A stretch of 64,000 nucleotides of DNA from Burkholderiales bacterium (GTDB lineage: Bacteria; Pseudomonadota; Gammaproteobacteria; Burkholderiales; Burkholderiaceae_C): assembly GCA_025350145.1 (NCBI GenBank), contig JANXYH010000003.1:28446-92445 (forward strand), written 5' to 3'. Shown here piece by piece: positions 10,336 to 18,811 of this stretch; position 1 is the stretch's first letter, and the number at the start of each line of letters is the position of its first letter. The notes under the pieces are model-generated. The model was not told the origin of the DNA. It did not search any database and saw nothing but the letters and a program-made list of their open reading frames with translations. The position numbers were made by a program, and so were the translations under genes.

Positions 10336-11574
10336 GTGCCGACCGCAGCCCCCGGTCCTGGCCGACCGCGCCGTGCCGGCGCAGTTTTGGGCTTGCTCGC
10401 CAGCCTGCAGCTGTCGGCCTGCCAGACCATGCCCGCCTGGATGCTGGTGCAGGGCCAGGCCAGGGTCACCGACCACCTCCACTTTGCCAATCTGCCGATG
10501 GCCAGGGCGGCAACCCCCTGGGCCCTGCCGGTCGAGCCCGGGGTGGCGCTGCAATGGCCGGGTAAGCAGCGAACCGCCGCCGCCGAAGCCTGGCTGAAGT
10601 CTAAGGACACGACCGCCTTGATCGTGCTGCGGCGTGGCCGGGTGGTCTACGAAAACTACTTCGGCGGCTTCAAGCGCGACACCGTCGGCACCTCGTTCTC
10701 GATGTCCAAGTCGGTGGTGTCGCTGCTGGTCGGGGTGGCCATCGCCGAGGGCCGCATCGCCAGCGTAGAAGACCCCGTCACCCGCTACCTGCCCGAGTTG
10801 CTGCGCAACGACCCGCGCTTTGCCCAGGTGCGGCTGCGCCACCTCTTGCAGATGCGCAGCGGCGTGGCCTTTGACGAAGGCTACTTCTCGCCCTTCTCGG
10901 ACGCCGCCCATTACTACCTGACCAGCGACCTGCCGGCGCAGATCCGCCAGCTCAGGATCTCCAGCCCGCCGGGCCAGGACTACGCCTACCAGAGCGGCGA
11001 CACCCAGTTGCTGGGCATGGCGCTGGAGCGCGCCGTCGGCCAGCCGATGCCGGGTTATGCCCAGACCCGGCTGTGGCAGCCGATGGGCGCTGAGTTCGAC
11101 GCGAGTTGGAGCCTGGACAGCGCCGGCAGCGGCGTGACCAAGGCGTTCTGCTGCATCAATGCCCGCGCCATCGATTTCGCCCGGCTCGGCCAGTTGGTGC
11201 TGCAGAACGGCCGGCGCGACGGCATCAGCGTCGTGCCCCAGGCCTGGCTGCAGGCCAGCACCGCCGCCCAGCTCGACAGCGAGGCGCCACCGGAGGCCAG
11301 TGACGCTGCCCGCCGCAACATCGAGGATCCCGGCCTGCCAGGCGCGTCGTTCTACGCCTGGCAATGGCGCCGCGCCCCGCAGCCGCGCCGCGAGCCCAGC
11401 CCGGCGCCGTCCGAGGCGATGCAGCCGGGCAGCGACTTCTACGCTGCCGGCCTGCTCGGCCAGTACATCTACATCGCCCCCGAAACCCAGACCGTGATCG
11501 TGCGCCTGGGCTGGCGCAACGACGAGCCGTTCTGGGCCGATTGGCTGGGCACGCTGGCGCGGATCAACCCCTGA
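10336..11574 (+). CDS. Serine hydrolase lipoprotein of the beta-lactamase class C / esterase family
   Basis: A 412-residue protein with a lipobox (LSAC, acylated Cys near residue 29), so probably anchored to a membrane. The penicillin-binding fold is shown by FSMSKS, giving the catalytic SxxK near residue 120, and by YAYQSGD as the Y-x-S motif. The KTG box is not obvious; GLLGQYIYI lies where it would be expected. Relatives are usually annotated beta-lactamase-related serine hydrolase or 6-aminohexanoate-dimer hydrolase, and true beta-lactam resistance should not be assumed. The GTG start sits just downstream of the MFS stop, so co-transcription is likely. Confidence 0.8.
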   Translation: MPTAAPGPGRPRRAGAVLGLLASLQLSACQTMPAWMLVQGQARVTDHLHFANLPMARAATPWALPVEPGVALQWPGKQRTAAAEAWLKSKDTTALIVLRRGRVVYENYFGGFKRDTVGTSFSMSKSVVSLLVGVAIAEGRIASVEDPVTRYLPELLRNDPRFAQVRLRHLLQMRSGVAFDEGYFSPFSDAAHYYLTSDLPAQIRQLRISSPPGQDYAYQSGDTQLLGMALERAVGQPMPGYAQTRLWQPMGAEFDASWSLDSAGSGVTKAFCCINARAIDFARLGQLVLQNGRRDGISVVPQAWLQASTAAQLDSEAPPEASDAARRNIEDPGLPGASFYAWQWRRAPQPRREPSPAPSEAMQPGSDFYAAGLLGQYIYIAPETQTVIVRLGWRNDEPFWADWLGTLARINP

Positions 11575-11638
11575 GGCCAACCCGGCCGGCCCGGCCCGGC
11601 CAGGACAGTCGGCTTTTGCCCACCCCCCGAAATCTGTG

Positions 11639-12835
11639 ATGCACGCCTACCTCCTCGACTGGGCCAACCTGCTGCTGCGCTGGGCCCATGTGGTGACCGC
11701 GATCGCCTGGATCGGCGCGTCGTTCTACTTCGTCTTCCTCGACCTGAACCTGGTGCCGCCGCGCGATGCCGCGCTGCGCGACAAGGGGGTGGCCGGCGAG
11801 CTCTGGGCGGTACACGGGGGTGGCTTCTACAACCCGCAGAAGTACGCTGGCGCGCCGCCCGAGATGCCGGCGCATCTGCACTGGTTCTACTGGGAGGCCT
11901 ACAGCACCTGGCTGACCGGCTTCGGCCTGTTCACCGCGCTGTACCTGTTCAACGCCAGCAGCTTCTTGGTCGACAAGTCGGTGCACGACTGGTCCGCAGG
12001 CCTGGCGATCGCGGCGGCGCTGGGCACCCTGGCGGCGTTCTGGATCGTCTACGACGCGATCTGCCGGGTCTTCGGCCAGCGCCAGGGTGGCGACCGGATC
12101 GTCGCCATCGGCGTGCTGGCCTTCGTCGTGTTTTCGGCCTGGCTGTCGTGCCAGTTGTTCGCCGGCCGGGCGGCGTTTCTGCTGACCGGGGCGATGCTGG
12201 CCACGGCGATGAGCGCCAACGTTTTGGTCTGGATCATCCCGGGCCAGCGCAAGGTGATCGCGCAGATGCGTGCTGGCCTGGCGGTGGACCCGGTCCACGG
12301 CCAGCGCGCCAAGCAGCGCAGCGTACACAACACCTACTTCACCCTGCCGGTGCTGGTGGCGATGCTGGCCAACCACTACGGCTGGCTGACCCAGGGGCCG
12401 CACAACTGGGCGGTGCTGGTGCTGTTGATGCTGGCCGGTGCGCTGGTCCGGCACAGCTTCGTCGCCCGCCACCAGGCCCTGCTGCAGGGCCGGCGGGTGC
12501 CCTGGGAACATGCCGGCGTCGGCGTGGCGCTGCTGCTGGCCCTGGCCGTCTGGCTGGCGCCGGCCCTGCCGGCAGCGTCCGCCGCCCAGGCGCCGGTCAG
12601 CTTCGCCCAGGTCCAGGCGGTGGTCGCGCAGCGCTGCATGCTCTGCCACAACGCCCAGGTGCAGAACAAGGGCGTGGCGCTGCACACCCCCGAGCTGATC
12701 CGCCAGCAGGCTCAGGCCGTCTACCTGCAGGCGGTGGTGACGCGGCAGATGCCGCTGAACAACGCCACCCAGATCAGTGACGACGAGCGGGCGCTGATCC
12801 GCCGCTGGTTCGAGGCCGGCGCGCCGGCGCAGTGA
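11639..12835 (+). CDS. puuD: PuuD-type membrane protein with C-terminal cytochrome c domain (urate hydroxylase family)
   Basis: The roughly 398-residue product has about eight transmembrane helices starting with LLLRWAHVVTAIAWIGASFYFVF. The histidines and WFYWEAYSTWLTGF are as in the urate hydroxylase PuuD family, which oxidises urate and passes electrons to the respiratory chain. The C-terminal 80 residues carry a single c-type haem motif CMLCH near residue 334 and a later methionine (TRQMPLNN) that could be the axial ligand. ATG 11639 was chosen; GTG 11636 is one codon earlier. No other purine-degradation gene is in the window, so urate as substrate is inferred from the family only. Confidence 0.75.
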   Translation: MHAYLLDWANLLLRWAHVVTAIAWIGASFYFVFLDLNLVPPRDAALRDKGVAGELWAVHGGGFYNPQKYAGAPPEMPAHLHWFYWEAYSTWLTGFGLFTALYLFNASSFLVDKSVHDWSAGLAIAAALGTLAAFWIVYDAICRVFGQRQGGDRIVAIGVLAFVVFSAWLSCQLFAGRAAFLLTGAMLATAMSANVLVWIIPGQRKVIAQMRAGLAVDPVHGQRAKQRSVHNTYFTLPVLVAMLANHYGWLTQGPHNWAVLVLLMLAGALVRHSFVARHQALLQGRRVPWEHAGVGVALLLALAVWLAPALPAASAAQAPVSFAQVQAVVAQRCMLCHNAQVQNKGVALHTPELIRQQAQAVYLQAVVTRQMPLNNATQISDDERALIRRWFEAGAPAQ

Positions 12836-12868
12836 GCCAACCCTGGACCACCACTGACTGCCTCCGCC

Positions 12869-13153
12869 ATGTGCCGCAACATCAAGACCCTGTTCAACTT
12901 CGAGCCGCCGGCCAGCGAGATCGAGATCCGCGACGCCAGCCTGCAATTCGTGCGCAAGCTCAGCGGTTTCAGCGTGCCGTCGCGGGCCAACGCGGCGGCC
13001 TTCGACCAGGCCGTGGCCGAGGTGGCAGAGACGGCCAGGCGGCTGATCGCCACGCTGGTGACCAGCGCAGAGCCGCGCGACCGCGAGATCGAGGCCGCCA
13101 AGGCCAGGCAGCGCTCGGCAATGCGCTTTGCCAGGCCCGCTGACCCGGCCTGA
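12869..13153 (+). CDS. DUF2277 family protein
   Basis: A 94-residue protein opening with the highly conserved MCRNIKTLFNFEPPA that defines the DUF2277 family; the function is unknown. The C-terminal half is helical and charged (EPRDREIEAAKARQR). It begins 33 bases after the PuuD-like stop and may share its transcript. The conserved Cys2 near the N-terminus is the only residue that stands out. Confidence 0.85.
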   Translation: MCRNIKTLFNFEPPASEIEIRDASLQFVRKLSGFSVPSRANAAAFDQAVAEVAETARRLIATLVTSAEPRDREIEAAKARQRSAMRFARPADPA

Positions 13154-13191
13154 ACGCTGCGCCGCGGCGCCGCAGCACCCCTGGCGTGCCG

Positions 13192-13197
13192 GACAAT
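13192..13197 (+). promoter_or_regulatory. Possible -10 element of iorA
   Basis: GACAAT followed by CCCAGCCCGC lies 30 bases before the iorA ATG. The same arrangement precedes dctP at 17191. The -35 is weak. Confidence 0.3.
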
Positions 13198-13226
13198 CCC
13201 AGCCCGCGCTGACCACCGAGGCTGCC

Positions 13227-15398
13227 ATGGAAGTCCAGTTCACCGACCAGATCGAACAGCTCAAGCTGGGCGCAGGCGCCACCTTCCACGGCGAGGGCAT
13301 CCTGGCGATCACCAAGGCGCTGCTGCAATCGGGCGTGTCCTACATCGGCGGCTACCAGGGCGCGCCGGTGTCGCACCTGCTGGACGTGATGGTCCAGGCC
13401 AGGCCCTATGTTGAGGGCCTGGGCGTGCATGTCGAACCCTGCTCGAACGAGGCCTCGGCGGCCGCCATGCTGGGCGCCTCGATCCACTACCCGCTGCGCG
13501 GCGCGGTGACCTGGAAGTCGATAGTCGGCACCAACGTCGCCGCCGACGGGCTGAGCAACCTGGCCTCGCCCGGGGTGGTCGGCGGGGCGCTGATCGTGGT
13601 CGGCGAGGACTATGGCGAGGGCGCCAGCGTGATCCAGGAGCGGACCCACGCCTACGCCGCCAAGAGCACCTTGCTGCTGCTCGATCCACGCCCGGCGCTG
13701 GACAACATGGTGCGCCTGGTCGAGCACGCTTTCGCGATGAGCGAGGCCAGCAACATGCCGGCGATCCTGGAGCTGCGGATCCGCGCCTGCCATGTGCGCG
13801 GCCAGTTCGTGGCCAAGGACAACCTGCCGGCCAAGCTTTCGACGCGGAACTTGATCGAGGAGCCGGCCGGGTTCGATTACATGCGGCTGGCGCACCCGCC
13901 GGTGACCTTTCGCCACGAGAAGCTCAAGGTCGAGCAGCGCATTCCGGCGGCGCAGCGCTACATCGTCGCGCATGGGCTGAACGAATCGCTGCCGGGCGCG
14001 CGCTTTGCCGATGTCGGCATCATCGTCCAGGGCGGTCTGACCAACGCCCTGCTGCGCGGCTTGCAGCGCCTGGGCCTGGCCGACGCGTTCGGCGGGTCGG
14101 ATTTGCCGCTGCTGCTGCTCAACGTCACCTACCCGCTGGTGCCGGAGCAGGTCTCTGCGTTTTGCGCCGGCAAGCGCGCGGTGCTGGTGGTCGAGGAGGG
14201 CAACCCCGAGTACATCGAGAAGGACATCAGCCTGGCCCTGCGCCGGCTCGATGTGCAGACCGCCGTGCACGGCAAGGACATGCTGCCGATGGCCGGCGAG
14301 TACACCGTCGAGGTGCTGGCGCGGGGCCTGGCCGAGTTCGTCGCCCGGCACCTGCCCGAGGTTGACCTGGGGCCGGTGCGGGCCTGGCTGGCGGCAACCG
14401 AGGCGCGCCGGGTGGCGGTCGTGGGCCAGGCCGGCGCGCTGCCGGCGCGGCCGCCCGGCTTCTGCGTCGGCTGCCCCGAGCGGCCGGTGTTCTCGGCGCT
14501 GAAGCTGGCGCAGCAGGCGGTCGGGCCGGTACACATCGCCGCCGACATCGGCTGCCACGCCCTGGCCACCTTCGAGCCGTTCTCCAGCGGCCATTCGATC
14601 CTGGGCTACGGCATGAGCCTGGCCAGCCGCGCCGGGGTCTCGCCGATGATGCAGCGGCGCACCCTGGCGATCATGGGCGATGGCGGGTTCTGGCACAACG
14701 GCCTGCTCACCGGGGTCCAGGCGGCGCTGTTCAACGGCGACGACGCGGTGCTGCTGGTGATGAAGAACGGCTACACCTCGGCCACCGGCACGCAGGACAT
14801 CCTCAACACCCCGGACGACGCGGCCAAGGCCCAGGCCGAACAGCAGGCCCAGTTGCACCAGAGCCTGGTGCACAAGAACCAATCGATAGAGGACACCTTG
14901 AAGGGCATGGGCGCGCAGTGGATCCGCAGCGTCCACACCTACGACGTGGACAGCGTCAGGCAGACCCTGCAGGACGCCCTGACCAGCGACTTCAACGGCC
15001 TGAAGGTGGTCATCGCCGAGGGCGAATGCCAGCTCGAGCGGCAGCGCCGGGTCAAGCCCTGGAACGCCGCCCGGCTGCAACGCGGCGAACGCGTCGAGCG
15101 CGTCAAGTACGGCGTGGACGAGGACGTGTGCAACGGCGACCACGCCTGCATCCGGCTGTCGGGCTGCCCGACCCTGAGCCTGAAGGACAACCCCGACCCG
15201 CTCAAGCTCGACCCGGTGGCGACCGTGCTCGAGGGCTGCGTGGGCTGCGGCCTGTGCGGCGCCAACGCCCACGCCGCCACCCTGTGCCCAAGCTTCTACC
15301 GCGCCGAGGTGGTGCGCAACCCGCGCTGGGGCGAGCGCCTGCTGGCGCGGTGGCGCGAACGCTTTAGCGCCTGGCTGCGGCCGGCGGCCACGGCATGA
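13227..15398 (+). CDS. iorA: Indolepyruvate ferredoxin oxidoreductase, alpha subunit (IorA)
   Basis: Thiamine-diphosphate enzyme that oxidatively decarboxylates aryl-2-oxo acids (indolepyruvate, phenylpyruvate) to aryl-acyl-CoA using ferredoxin. The 723-residue protein begins with the pyrimidine-binding domain (GYQGAPVSHLLDV). FCVGCPERPVF near residue 411 is typical of IorA. The TPP motif is GDGGFWHNG near residue 487. The C-terminal ferredoxin domain contains CNGDHACIRLSGCP and CVGCGLCGANAHAATLC, ligands for two [4Fe-4S] clusters. The start is the ATG that gives the usual MEVQFTDQIE N-terminus. The iorB-like partner follows after 58 bases. Confidence 0.92.
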   Translation: MEVQFTDQIEQLKLGAGATFHGEGILAITKALLQSGVSYIGGYQGAPVSHLLDVMVQARPYVEGLGVHVEPCSNEASAAAMLGASIHYPLRGAVTWKSIVGTNVAADGLSNLASPGVVGGALIVVGEDYGEGASVIQERTHAYAAKSTLLLLDPRPALDNMVRLVEHAFAMSEASNMPAILELRIRACHVRGQFVAKDNLPAKLSTRNLIEEPAGFDYMRLAHPPVTFRHEKLKVEQRIPAAQRYIVAHGLNESLPGARFADVGIIVQGGLTNALLRGLQRLGLADAFGGSDLPLLLLNVTYPLVPEQVSAFCAGKRAVLVVEEGNPEYIEKDISLALRRLDVQTAVHGKDMLPMAGEYTVEVLARGLAEFVARHLPEVDLGPVRAWLAATEARRVAVVGQAGALPARPPGFCVGCPERPVFSALKLAQQAVGPVHIAADIGCHALATFEPFSSGHSILGYGMSLASRAGVSPMMQRRTLAIMGDGGFWHNGLLTGVQAALFNGDDAVLLVMKNGYTSATGTQDILNTPDDAAKAQAEQQAQLHQSLVHKNQSIEDTLKGMGAQWIRSVHTYDVDSVRQTLQDALTSDFNGLKVVIAEGECQLERQRRVKPWNAARLQRGERVERVKYGVDEDVCNGDHACIRLSGCPTLSLKDNPDPLKLDPVATVLEGCVGCGLCGANAHAATLCPSFYRAEVVRNPRWGERLLARWRERFSAWLRPAATA

Positions 15399-15456
15399 AC
15401 GCGCCGGGCCGCTCCCAAGCGCGAATCCCGCAGCACGAAGTGCGGAGGGTAGCCTG

Positions 15457-17109
15457 ATGAACGCCGAGCCAATCTGCATCCTGGTCTGCGCCCTGGGCGG
15501 CGAGGGCGGCGGGGTGCTGGCCGAGTGGCTCTACGACTGTGCGGTGCTGGCCGGCCACAGCGCCCAGGCGACCTCGATCCCCGGCGTCGCCCAACGCACC
15601 GGCGCCACCACCTACTACATCGAGATCTGCCCCCTGCCCGACCACCAGCTCGGCGGACGCCGGCCGGTCTTCAGCCTCAACCCGGTGCCGGGCGGGATCG
15701 ACCTGCTGGTGTCCTCCGAACTGCTGGAGACCGTGCGCCAGATCGGCGCCGGCATGGCCAGCGCCGAGCGCAGTCTGGTCATCAGCTCCAGCAGCCGGGC
15801 CCTGACCGTGGCCGAGAAGATGACGCCCGGCGACGGCCGCCACAACGCCGCCGCGCTGCTGGCCACGCTGCAACGCCACGCCCGCGAGTGCCAGGTGCTG
15901 GACATGCCGGCGCTGGCGCTGGCCCAGCGCACCGCCGTCAGCGCGGTGCTGCTGGGCGCGATCGCCGGCAGCGGCCGGCTGCCCTTTGCGCGCAGCCTGT
16001 TCGAGGAGGCGATCCGGCGCAGCGGCAAGGGCGTCGACGCCAGCCTGCGCGGCTTTGCGGCGGCGTTTGCGGCGGTGGCGTCGAACCGGGCGCAGCAGGC
16101 CCAGGCCCAGGCCTATGCCCAAGCGTTGCTGGCGCCGGTCGCCGCCGCAGCCTCGATGGCGTCTGGCGTCGATTCGTCAGCGGCGGCTGTGCCCGAGGCG
16201 CTGCGCAGCGCCCTGCCCGAGGCGGTCCACGCCATCGCCGCGCTCGGCCATGCGCGCCTGTGCGACTACCAAGACCCGGCCTACGCCGCGCTCTACCTGC
16301 AACGCTTGCAGGCGGTGGTGGCGGCCGAGCGCGCCGCCGACCCGGCCGCCGCCCAGGGCTGGGCGCTGAGCTGCGCGGCCGCGCGCTGGCTGGCGCTTTG
16401 GATGGCGTTCGACGACATCGTCCGCGTCGCCGCGCTAAAGGCCAGCGCCGCCCGCGCCCTGCGGGTGCGGCGCGAGGTCGGTGCCAGCGCCGACGAGGTG
16501 GTCAAGGTCTACGACCATTTCAAGCCCGGCGTGGCCGAGTTCGCCGCCCTGCTGCCGGCTGGCCTGGCGCGGCGCCTGACCGCCTGGGACGATCGCCGCC
16601 GTGGGCGCGGCCTGGAGCCCTGGGCGATGCCGATCAAGCTCGGCAGCCACACCGTGTTCGGGGCGCTGGCGCTGCGCATCCTGGCCAGCCTTAAGGGCCA
16701 GCGCCGTCGTGGCAGCCGCTTTGCGGTCGAGCAGGCGCTGATCCAGCGCTGGCTGGACGCCATCCAGCGCGGCGCCGCCGAATCCTGGGCGCTGGGCCAT
16801 GCGCTGGCCGAGTGCGGCCGGCTGGTCAAGGGCTACGGCAGCACCAACGAGCGCGGCAAGGCCAACCTGCTGCACATCGCCGAGCAGTTGGCCGCTGCAC
16901 GGGCCGGTGCCAGCGCCGCGCAACGCGCTGCCGCCGTCGCCGCGGCATGCCAGGCGGCCCTGGCCGACGACGCCGGCAGCGCCCTGGACGCGACGCTGGC
17001 CGCGCATGGCGCGCCAGCACGCCCGCTGCGCGCCCAGCCGATCCACTGGTACCGCAGACGACCCGCCCCGGCCGACGCTGCCGAGCCCGGCCGGGTCCGC
17101 CAGCACTAG
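15457..17109 (+). CDS. iorB: Indolepyruvate oxidoreductase beta subunit, long form (IorB plus DUF6537-like extension)
   Basis: A 550-residue partner of IorA. The first 200 residues form the gamma/beta-type domain (ALGGEGGGVLAEWL near residue 13, IPGVAQRTGATTYYIE near 42), which binds CoA/2-oxo acid in this superfamily. The remaining 350 residues are a helical extension usually found fused in proteobacterial IorB proteins, containing VVKVYDHFKPGVAEF and a late LVKGYGSTNERG. GGAGGGTAGCC lies just before the ATG as a strong ribosome-binding site. A degradative role for aromatic amino-acid keto acids is the usual interpretation. Confidence 0.85.
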   Translation: MNAEPICILVCALGGEGGGVLAEWLYDCAVLAGHSAQATSIPGVAQRTGATTYYIEICPLPDHQLGGRRPVFSLNPVPGGIDLLVSSELLETVRQIGAGMASAERSLVISSSSRALTVAEKMTPGDGRHNAAALLATLQRHARECQVLDMPALALAQRTAVSAVLLGAIAGSGRLPFARSLFEEAIRRSGKGVDASLRGFAAAFAAVASNRAQQAQAQAYAQALLAPVAAAASMASGVDSSAAAVPEALRSALPEAVHAIAALGHARLCDYQDPAYAALYLQRLQAVVAAERAADPAAAQGWALSCAAARWLALWMAFDDIVRVAALKASAARALRVRREVGASADEVVKVYDHFKPGVAEFAALLPAGLARRLTAWDDRRRGRGLEPWAMPIKLGSHTVFGALALRILASLKGQRRRGSRFAVEQALIQRWLDAIQRGAAESWALGHALAECGRLVKGYGSTNERGKANLLHIAEQLAAARAGASAAQRAAAVAAACQAALADDAGSALDATLAAHGAPARPLRAQPIHWYRRRPAPADAAEPGRVRQH

Positions 17110-17190
17110 CACTGGCACCAGCGCTGTGGCCGACCTGCCGCCGCCCCGGCGCCTGGGAATTCCCTCTGCCCGGCGGCGCGGCTGTGGGCC

Positions 17191-17196
17191 GACAAT
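17191..17196 (+). promoter_or_regulatory. Possible -10 element of the TRAP operon
   Basis: GACAAT followed by TGCGGCCGCC, 31 bases before the dctP ATG. It resembles the element at 13192. Confidence 0.3.
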
Positions 17197-17227
17197 TGCG
17201 GCCGCCGACAAACACCAGCCCCAGCCC

Positions 17228-18259
17228 ATGCAGCCCTTGCGCCTTGCCCCCTTGCTGTCCGCCACCCTGGTCGCAATCCTTGCGGCCAGCCCCGTAGCCC
17301 AGGCCCAGGACAAGCCCGTCACGCTCAAGCTGTCGAGCTGGGTGCCGGCCCAGCATGCCCTCAACCCGGCCCTGCAGGCCTGGGCCGACAGCCTCAAGAA
17401 GGCCTCGGGCGGGAGCATCAACACCACCCTGTTCCCGGGCGAGCAGATGGGCAAGGCCTTCGACCACTACGACATGGCGCGCGACGGCATTGCCGACGTG
17501 GCCTACGTCAACCCGGGCTACCAGCCCGGCCGGTTCCCGATCTTTGCCGCCGCCTCGCTGCCCTTCATGGTCGCCAACGCCAAGGCCGGCTCGGCGGCGG
17601 TCGACGCCTGGTACCGCCAGTACGCCGCCAAGGAAATGAAGGACGTGCAGGTCTGCTTCGCCTTCGTCCACGACCCGGGCAGCCTGCACTCGCGCAAGAA
17701 GGTGGTGCTGCCCAGCGACATCAAGGGCATGAAGGTGCGGCCGGCCACCGCCACCATCGGCCAAATGGTGACCGCCCTGGGCGGCACCAATGTGCAGAGT
17801 TCGGCGCCCGAGGCGCGCGACATGATCGAGCGCGGCGTGGCCGACGCGATCACCTTCCCCTGGGGCTCGCTGGGCCTGTTCGGGATCGACAAGGTGGTCA
17901 GCTTCCACATCGACGTGCCGCTGTACGTGACCCCGTTCGTCTGGGTCATCAACAAGGACAAGTACGCCGCGCTGTCGGCCGGCCAGAAGAAGGCGGTCGA
18001 CGAGCACTGCACCAGCGAGTGGGCCGAAAAGGTTGGCTCGGCCTGGGCCGATTTCGAGTTCGCCGGCCGGGCCAAGGTGGCCGCGCTGCCCGGCCACGAA
18101 GTGGTCAAGCTCAATCCCGAGCAGCTTGACGCCTGGCGCAAGGCCGTGGCGCCGGTCAACGAGCAGTGGGCCGAGGCCGTGAAAAAAGCCGGCGCCGACC
18201 CCAAGCAGGTGCTCGACAGCCTGAACCAGTCGCTGCAGAAGTACAAGTCGCACCTCTGA
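17228..18259 (+). CDS. dctP: TRAP transporter periplasmic binding protein (DctP family)
   Basis: A 343-residue exported binding protein with signal peptide LAPLLSATLVAILAASPVAQAQ and then mature KPVTLKLSSWVPAQHALNP. TRAP-family landmarks are visible: GEQMGKAFDHYDMARDG, LHSRKKVVLPSDIKGMKVR near residue 158, and a later ITFPWGSLGLFGIDKVVSFH. The conserved arginine in GMKVR normally salt-bridges the carboxylate of the ligand, so an organic acid is likely. The iorAB genes directly upstream hint at an aryl or 2-oxo acid, but that is inference. Confidence 0.9.
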   Translation: MQPLRLAPLLSATLVAILAASPVAQAQDKPVTLKLSSWVPAQHALNPALQAWADSLKKASGGSINTTLFPGEQMGKAFDHYDMARDGIADVAYVNPGYQPGRFPIFAAASLPFMVANAKAGSAAVDAWYRQYAAKEMKDVQVCFAFVHDPGSLHSRKKVVLPSDIKGMKVRPATATIGQMVTALGGTNVQSSAPEARDMIERGVADAITFPWGSLGLFGIDKVVSFHIDVPLYVTPFVWVINKDKYAALSAGQKKAVDEHCTSEWAEKVGSAWADFEFAGRAKVAALPGHEVVKLNPEQLDAWRKAVAPVNEQWAEAVKKAGADPKQVLDSLNQSLQKYKSHL

Positions 18260-18262
18260 CCC

Positions 18263-18808
18263 ATGGCCGGACTGGGCCTGGCCGCACCCGCCCAAGCGCG
18301 CGGCCTGGCCGACAAAATCATCCATGCCATTGAGTGGCTGGCGGCCACCTTTGTCGGCATCGTCGCGGCCGACATCTTCATTTCGGTGCTGCTGCGCAAG
18401 TTCTTCAACACCAGCATCCCCGACAGCTACGACCTGGGCCGCAACCTGCTGGGCATCCTGATCTTCTGGGGCATTGCCGCCACCAGCTACCGCGGCGGCC
18501 ACATCACCGTGGACCTGCTCTGGACCAGTGCCGGTCCGCGGATGAAGCGCTTCATCGACGTGTTCGCGACCCTGGTGCTGCTGTTCGTGGTCACGGTCCA
18601 GACCATCATGCTGTTCGACAAGGTCAGCAACACCTGGCGCGACAACGTCCAGAGCTACGACCTGAACCTGCCGATCTGGCCGATGTTCGCGGTCGCCTGG
18701 GCCGGCGATGTCTGCGCCGTGGTGCTGATCGCGGTGCGCGCCTGGCGACTGGTGTTCAACCCCGAGCTGCTGCATGACGAGCATGCCGAAGACCGTGTCA
18801 GCGAATAG
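18263..18808 (+). CDS. dctQ: TRAP transporter small permease (DctQ)
   Basis: A 181-residue, four-helix membrane protein (first helix IIHAIEWLAATFVGIVAADIFISVL). The DctQ-typical SIPDSYDLGRNLLGILIFWGIAATSYRGGHITVDLLW follows in two parts over helices 2 and 3. It starts three bases after the dctP stop and ends three bases before dctM, a tight operon. It partners DctM in sodium-driven uptake. Confidence 0.92.
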   Translation: MAGLGLAAPAQARGLADKIIHAIEWLAATFVGIVAADIFISVLLRKFFNTSIPDSYDLGRNLLGILIFWGIAATSYRGGHITVDLLWTSAGPRMKRFIDVFATLVLLFVVTVQTIMLFDKVSNTWRDNVQSYDLNLPIWPMFAVAWAGDVCAVVLIAVRAWRLVFNPELLHDEHAEDRVSE

Positions 18809-18811
18809 ACC

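Noticed and set aside
10336..11574. Beta-lactam resistance gene
   Set aside because: SxxK and YxS are present, but the family includes many esterases and no clear KTG box was seen.
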